Below are positions 6,341 through 10,177 of a stretch of 10,177 nucleotides of DNA, in pieces. The notes below the pieces were generated by a model. The model made no database searches and was not told the DNA's origin. It saw only the letters and a list, made by a program, of their open reading frames with translations. A program made the position numbers and the translations under genes. Origin of the DNA: Bacteroidetes bacterium UBA6063 (GTDB lineage: Bacteria > Bacteroidota > Bacteroidia > NS11-12g > UBA9320); contig DIYD01000029.1 of assembly GCA_002428905.1 (NCBI GenBank), positions 1-10,177 on the forward strand, written 5' to 3'. Numbering within the stretch: the first letter of the stretch is position 1; the number at the start of each line of letters is the position of its first letter.

Positions 6341-7579
6341 ATGTTATTTAACGATCCACAACACGATATAGTGCAAAGTAATGAAATAATTGCCTTACTA
6401 AAAAACCCCGAAGTGGTGTCGTTCCTTGCCTTACATAACAATGAAAACCCTGAAAAGTTGGCCCTTAAATACAGGAACAAGGTAGATTTCGATCTTACCA
6501 AACTTACCCAAATCTTACAATTATACCGTAAGGCCTCGCACAAAATACCACTTTGGGTAGAGCATCGTTGTGCGCTTCACTCAAAGTCGTACGAACAATG
6601 CACACACGCAGAAGTAGCGGAATTCAAAGCACGTTTGTTCAACGGAAAATCAATGCTTGACCTCACCTCGGGTCTGGGTGTTGACGACTATTATTTCGCC
6701 GAACGTTTCGATTCGGTTACCGCATTGGAGGCAGATCGCTCTACGGCAGAAATGGCTGCCTACAATCACTCCATTATGGGCCGACCCAATATTAAAGTAA
6801 TCGACACAGACTGCACCAAATTCGACTTAACAAATAAATACTACGACCTTATCTACGTAGACCCTGACCGAAGACCTTCTGGGAATTCGCAGGTACATGG
6901 TGTAGAGGAATACCACCCAAACATTTTTGAGCACTACTCCTTATGGCTAAACCACAGCCAACAGCTGGCGATCAAACTAAGCCCTATGGTAGACCTTCAT
7001 GTACTTGAATCAAACCTCGACCACCTTAAACAAATTACGGTTATCTCACATCGAAATGAAGTAAAAGAAGTCTTGGCATTGCTTGAAATCAATGCACCAT
7101 ATCTGGGCAGAACAGCGGTGGATATAGGCGCTACACAAACCGTGATGCGATCTGGAAAACCTGAGCCAAATGAGCCTATGGTGATGAACACATCTGGAGC
7201 GTACTCCATTGTTCTGGAACCAGGAAGGGCGTTTATAAAGGCGCAACTTACTCAACAAATAGCGCATGAATATCAACTGGAAGCCTTTTCGCAACATAGC
7301 CTGTATTTGGTTTCAAATGACTACGTTGATGGTTTCCCCGGAAGGCAGTTTCGGGTCATTGAACGATTGAACCCCGGCTGGAAAAAGATCAAAAAATACC
7401 TTAAGGCCAATAAGATTTCTGCCATCAACATCGCACAACGCAATTATTTCGAAGACGTACGTTCGATCCGCCAAAAATTAGGCATAGCCGAAGGTGGTAA
7501 TGAATTCCTGTTATTTACACAGGACTATAATGGAAATTCAATTTGTTTACGCGCTCAACCGATTCTTACATCGCTTTGA
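6341..7579 (+). CDS. THUMP-like (PG_1098-type) class I SAM-dependent methyltransferase
   Basis: A 412-residue cytoplasmic protein with the architecture of the Bacteroidota PG_1098 family. An N-terminal helical part (1-100) is followed by a Rossmann SAM-binding domain: motif I MLDLTSGLGVD (105-115), an acidic residue in ALEAD (E130), a CTKFDL segment, and YVDPDRRP (172-179) at the position of the catalytic (D/N)PPY-like motif IV. A ferredoxin-like insert follows, and the C-terminal region (about 310-410) matches the THUMP-like domain, including GFPGRQFRVIERLNPGWKKIKKYL. The fold suggests methylation of a structured RNA, but the substrate is not established; DPDRR in place of DPPY is characteristic of this family. 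The start is the ATG at 6341-6343, 28 bases from the divergent lipoprotein start. The 3' end overlaps hemD by 14 bases, tail to tail. Confidence 0.9.
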   Translation: MLFNDPQHDIVQSNEIIALLKNPEVVSFLALHNNENPEKLALKYRNKVDFDLTKLTQILQLYRKASHKIPLWVEHRCALHSKSYEQCTHAEVAEFKARLFNGKSMLDLTSGLGVDDYYFAERFDSVTALEADRSTAEMAAYNHSIMGRPNIKVIDTDCTKFDLTNKYYDLIYVDPDRRPSGNSQVHGVEEYHPNIFEHYSLWLNHSQQLAIKLSPMVDLHVLESNLDHLKQITVISHRNEVKEVLALLEINAPYLGRTAVDIGATQTVMRSGKPEPNEPMVMNTSGAYSIVLEPGRAFIKAQLTQQIAHEYQLEAFSQHSLYLVSNDYVDGFPGRQFRVIERLNPGWKKIKKYLKANKISAINIAQRNYFEDVRSIRQKLGIAEGGNEFLLFTQDYNGNSICLRAQPILTSL

Positions 7580-8303
7580 TGTAGGCTTCGATCGCCGCAG
7601 TCATCGAAGGTGAATCTGGTGTTGGCGCAGGAATATTATTCACCAACTGTGCTTCTTCAATAGCCTTATTTGTTGAAGCTCCCCAACCCGCAATACGCGT
7701 ATTGTTTTGCTTGAAATCAGGGAAGTTATCGAACAACGATTTGATATCTGCCGGACTAAAGAATGCAATCACATCATAGAAAACATTTTCCAAATCGCTC
7801 AAATCTGCATTCACCGTGCGATACATGATGGCCTCGGTGTATTCGATGTTGTTCTCGGTTAAGAAGTTCGGGATAGAGTCTTTTCGGATATCCGAGCACG
7901 GGAAAAGATACTTCTCTTTCGGATGTGTCTTTACCAGCTTTAAGAATTCCGGTTCGCGTCCTTTACCGAAGAACATTTTACGCTTGCGCAATACAGTATA
8001 TTTCTGTGTGTACAACGAGATCCCTTCGTTAATACAGAAATACTTCATTGTTGTCGGAAGCTCCACTTTAAGCTCTTCTACACATCGGAAGAAATTATCA
8101 ACGGCACTTCTTGAAGTAAGGATAATTGCGGTGTGATCCAAAATGTTCAATCGTTTCTTACGCAATTCTTTTGCGGGAACAGATTCAACCTGGATAAATG
8201 GTCTAAAGTCAAGTTTAAGCTTGTACTTCTCCGCAAGAACATGGTAGGCTGTTCTTTTATCTCCGGGATCAGGCTGAGATACTAGAATACTTTTTACTTT
8301 CAA
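7566..8303 (-). CDS. hemD: Uroporphyrinogen-III synthase
   Basis: A 245-residue enzyme that closes and isomerises hydroxymethylbilane to uroporphyrinogen III in haem and sirohaem synthesis. It is poorly conserved overall but shows the family landmarks: SILVSQP at the start, FRPFIQVE (33-40), AIILTSRSAV (59-68), PCSDIRKDSIP (135-145), a YRT (161-163), VIAFFSPADIKSLF (178-191), IAGWGASTNKA (204-214) and PTPDSPSMTAAIE (227-239). This is the Bacteroidota form. The start is TTG (8301-8303): an in-frame TAG lies just 6 bases upstream and family alignment fits exactly here. An AGAGGA sits 2 bases before the TTG, too close for a strong Shine-Dalgarno. It is the last gene of the bshA-DUF4271-hemD operon, 19 bases after the DUF4271 stop, and its end overlaps the convergent methyltransferase gene. 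Confidence 0.92.
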   Translation of the reverse strand: MKVKSILVSQPDPGDKRTAYHVLAEKYKLKLDFRPFIQVESVPAKELRKKRLNILDHTAIILTSRSAVDNFFRCVEELKVELPTTMKYFCINEGISLYTQKYTVLRKRKMFFGKGREPEFLKLVKTHPKEKYLFPCSDIRKDSIPNFLTENNIEYTEAIMYRTVNADLSDLENVFYDVIAFFSPADIKSLFDNFPDFKQNNTRIAGWGASTNKAIEEAQLVNNIPAPTPDSPSMTAAIEAYIKAM

Positions 8304-8322
8304 AATCCTCTACTTTTTACCC

Positions 8323-9090
8323 CTAGTTCACGACAAAATAGCCGACCAACAACAGAGGTGTTATTTCAAGGGTGCAAAGATAGATAATTATATAAATTTT
8401 AGCGAAAGGAAAGTAACTATAATAGACAAAAAAGCTCTTCACCAACCTCCAAATCAAGAAAATGGCCAGTGCGATTAACAGCGCATTTTCTACATAATAT
8501 TTAATCGTGAAATCAGGGACATAATGCCACACCAAAAGCAACGGAAAAATAAAAAGTCCAAAACTGTACATCAACCTACTTAGGCCTACAACCATTAGGT
8601 TCGCAAGCATTTCGGACTGCAATACCAACCCCACGATGTAATGAATAAAATACTTCAATGCATACGCAATACACACGGCCAACAAAATCAATAGATATAC
8701 CCGCAGCCCTTCTGTCATTGTAAATTTAAAGTCAAATGGTTTAAACAAGTACACCCCAAAACTGACACTGATACAGCTTACGAAAACCTGCAAGAACAGA
8801 ATTGGGCCAATTCCAAAGCCCTTATCGAGTTGCTCGTATTGCGTTTTTACATTGATAAATGCGCTGCGAATAGCAAGCTTGTGCTGGAATGGCTGAAATG
8901 TGCGTATAAGGCCAACTAATGCCAATACGATAACACCTACGAGTAATACCCAATGGTTTTGGTGTTGTTCTCTGAGTAATACATCCGTCACCTGAGCAAA
9001 TGCCGAAATGCAACCGATTGCAGCAAGACATGTGAGCAAACCACGTCTTAGAGAAAAAACACCATTATTCAGCCGTTTGAGCCTCGCCAT
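8323..9090 (-). CDS. DUF4271 family multi-pass membrane protein
   Basis: A 255-residue integral inner-membrane protein of the Bacteroidota-restricted DUF4271 family, function unknown. Hydrophobic segments lie near residues 17-33 (N-terminal segment or signal anchor), 47-64, 94-115, 131-153, 165-188, 203-222 and 232-253, so about seven membrane spans. The final segment contains YLCTLEITPLLL, a recognisable family landmark with a conserved Glu near the membrane. The start is the ATG at 9088-9090, 15 bases after the bshA stop, and the stop is 19 bases before the hemD start, so co-transcription is almost certain. To my knowledge DUF4271 is commonly next to hemD in Bacteroidota, which suggests a link to the haem pathway or the envelope, but no mechanism can be read from the sequence. 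Confidence 0.9.
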   Translation of the reverse strand: MARLKRLNNGVFSLRRGLLTCLAAIGCISAFAQVTDVLLREQHQNHWVLLVGVIVLALVGLIRTFQPFQHKLAIRSAFINVKTQYEQLDKGFGIGPILFLQVFVSCISVSFGVYLFKPFDFKFTMTEGLRVYLLILLAVCIAYALKYFIHYIVGLVLQSEMLANLMVVGLSRLMYSFGLFIFPLLLVWHYVPDFTIKYYVENALLIALAIFLIWRLVKSFFVYYSYFPFAKIYIIIYLCTLEITPLLLVGYFVVN

Positions 9091-9105
9091 CTCACAAAAA
9101 TAGAT

Positions 9106-10177
9106 TTAAATCACTTTTGCGCTGGCTTTGTCAATGACGTGCTGATAGTACGTTTCGTATATAGGGCAAATATTGACGATATCGTACTTCTTGGCATGGG
9201 CCAATGCATTCGATTTATATTGCTGCAGTACGGCATCATCCGAAATGATCTCCAATCCCTTCTGGGCCATAGCTTCTACGTCGCCCACATCGCAGGTAAA
9301 CCCGGTTACACCATCGATATTCACTTCGGGCAACCCACCGGTATTGGACGAAATTACCGGAACTTCACATGCCATCGCTTCCAAGGCCGCCAAACCAAAG
9401 CTTTCGGTTTCGGATGGCATCAGAAATAAGTCGGCGATGGACAAGATCTCTTCAACCGCATCTTGTTTACCCAAAAAACTGACCTTTTCACAGATGTCTG
9501 AGCCGCGGCAATCGTGTTCCAATCGAACGCGTTCAGGGCCATCACCTACCATCAACAATCGGGCTGGGATTTTTTCCTGTATTTTTCGGAATGTCTCTAC
9601 AACATCCTGCACCCGCTTTACGGGTCTAAAGTTCGACGTATGCACAATGATCCGCTCATTATTCGGGGCTACCGCCAACTTAAAATGCTCTCGTGGTTTT
9701 TTGCTAAATCGTTCTATATCCACAAAATTGGCAATGACTTCTATTTCGTTTTCAAAATGAAATATTTGCTGGGTATCCCTTTTCAAACTTTCAGATACTG
9801 CGGTAACGGCATCCGACTGACTCAACGAATAGTTAATCACCGGTTCGTACGTCGCGTCGCGACCAACCAGTGTAATATCGGTACCGTGAAGTGTTGTAAT
9901 AATCGGAATCTCTATGCCTTGTTGTTTCAGCACATACTTGGCCATTACAGCGGCTGCAGCGTGAGGTATTGCATAGTGTACATGCAAAATATCCAGGTCG
10001 GCCGACTTAACGATTTCAACAATCTTACTTGACAGTGCAATCTCGTAAGGGGGATACTTGAACAACGGGTATTGTGATACACTTACTTCGTGGTAAAACA
10101 GGTTCTCGTTAAAGAAATCAAGTCGCGCTGGTTGATCGTAGCTTATAAAATGGACCTGATGCCCTTTAGCCCCCATC
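9106..10177 (-). CDS. bshA: N-acetyl-alpha-D-glucosaminyl L-malate synthase BshA, N-terminus cut by window edge
   Basis: The first bacillithiol enzyme: a retaining GT4-family glycosyltransferase (GT-B fold) joining GlcNAc from UDP-GlcNAc to L-malate. The visible 356 residues lack roughly the first 20-25 (the nucleotide-binding glycine-rich start); the Met at 10174-10176 is internal, because the preceding frame runs off the window. Counted from that Met, family landmarks are GHQVHFISYDQPARLDFF (5-22), HVHYAIPHA (65-73), TTLHGTDITLVG (94-105), QSDAVTAVSESL (120-131), HTSNFRPVKRV (179-189) and the catalytic E-x7-E motif in ESFGLAALE (E258 and E266), then GGLPE (280-284). This pattern separates BshA from generic GT4 enzymes. 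It leads the visible part of an operon with DUF4271 and hemD, with a 15-base gap to the next gene. Confidence 0.94.
   Translation of the reverse strand, partial: MGAKGHQVHFISYDQPARLDFFNENLFYHEVSVSQYPLFKYPPYEIALSSKIVEIVKSADLDILHVHYAIPHAAAAVMAKYVLKQQGIEIPIITTLHGTDITLVGRDATYEPVINYSLSQSDAVTAVSESLKRDTQQIFHFENEIEVIANFVDIERFSKKPREHFKLAVAPNNERIIVHTSNFRPVKRVQDVVETFRKIQEKIPARLLMVGDGPERVRLEHDCRGSDICEKVSFLGKQDAVEEILSIADLFLMPSETESFGLAALEAMACEVPVISSNTGGLPEVNIDGVTGFTCDVGDVEAMAQKGLEIISDDAVLQQYKSNALAHAKKYDIVNICPIYETYYQHVIDKASAKVI

Noticed and set aside
7567..7609. Two small inverted repeats (TACATC/GATGTA and CTTCGAT/ATCGAAG) at the convergent methyltransferase/hemD ends
   Set aside because: Short stems inside coding sequence with no T-tract on either strand, so not callable as terminators.
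9173..9760. 195-codon + strand open frame opposite bshA
   Set aside because: It is antisense to strongly conserved BshA motifs, and its protein has no recognisable family features; a shadow frame.

Overview
The window looks like an ordinary, compact stretch of a Bacteroidota chromosome, most like a Flavobacteriales or Cytophagales-type organism. Several things point there: a large secreted protein with a C-terminal type IX secretion (T9SS) sorting tail, a DUF4271 membrane protein, the bacillithiol enzyme BshA, a PG_1098-type methyltransferase, few Shine-Dalgarno sequences, and moderate to low GC. I see no insertion sequence, phage gene, CRISPR array, tRNA or rRNA. There is no gene-free gap over 300 bases; the longest is about 124 bases, upstream of hsp20.

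Layout, left to right. A possible + strand gene end sits at the left edge. Then comes a minus-strand block: an AlbA_2/winged-helix protein (94-720), hsp20 (814-1257) with its own intrinsic terminator, a spermidine-synthase-like methyltransferase (1382-2101), a 924-residue T9SS-exported beta-propeller protein (2085-4859), and a signal-peptide protein of unknown function (4974-5705). Diverging from that block is an OsmC-family protein on the + strand (5768-6178). A 45-residue lipoprotein on the minus strand (6175-6312) converges on OsmC, and a THUMP-like methyltransferase on the + strand (6341-7579) follows. The right end is a tight minus-strand operon, transcribed bshA (cut by the window edge) then DUF4271 then hemD (10177 to 7566).

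How the genes fit together. bshA makes the first intermediate of bacillithiol, and OsmC proteins are thiol peroxidases, so two genes relate to thiol redox, although they are not in one operon. hemD is a haem-pathway gene. hsp20 is a holdase chaperone with an elaborate upstream region: a sigma-54-like -24/-12 element plus two copies of a TGYCATTTTGRC motif exactly 42 bp apart, one of them inside a perfect 9-N9-9 inverted repeat. This is the best candidate in the window for undescribed regulation.

The second unusual structure is a perfect intrinsic terminator after the T9SS gene that lies inside the only plausible 5' end of the next reading frame. Four genes use GTG or TTG starts, three of them with an in-frame stop just upstream that forces the choice. 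I found no evidence of a novel multi-gene defence or mobile system here.
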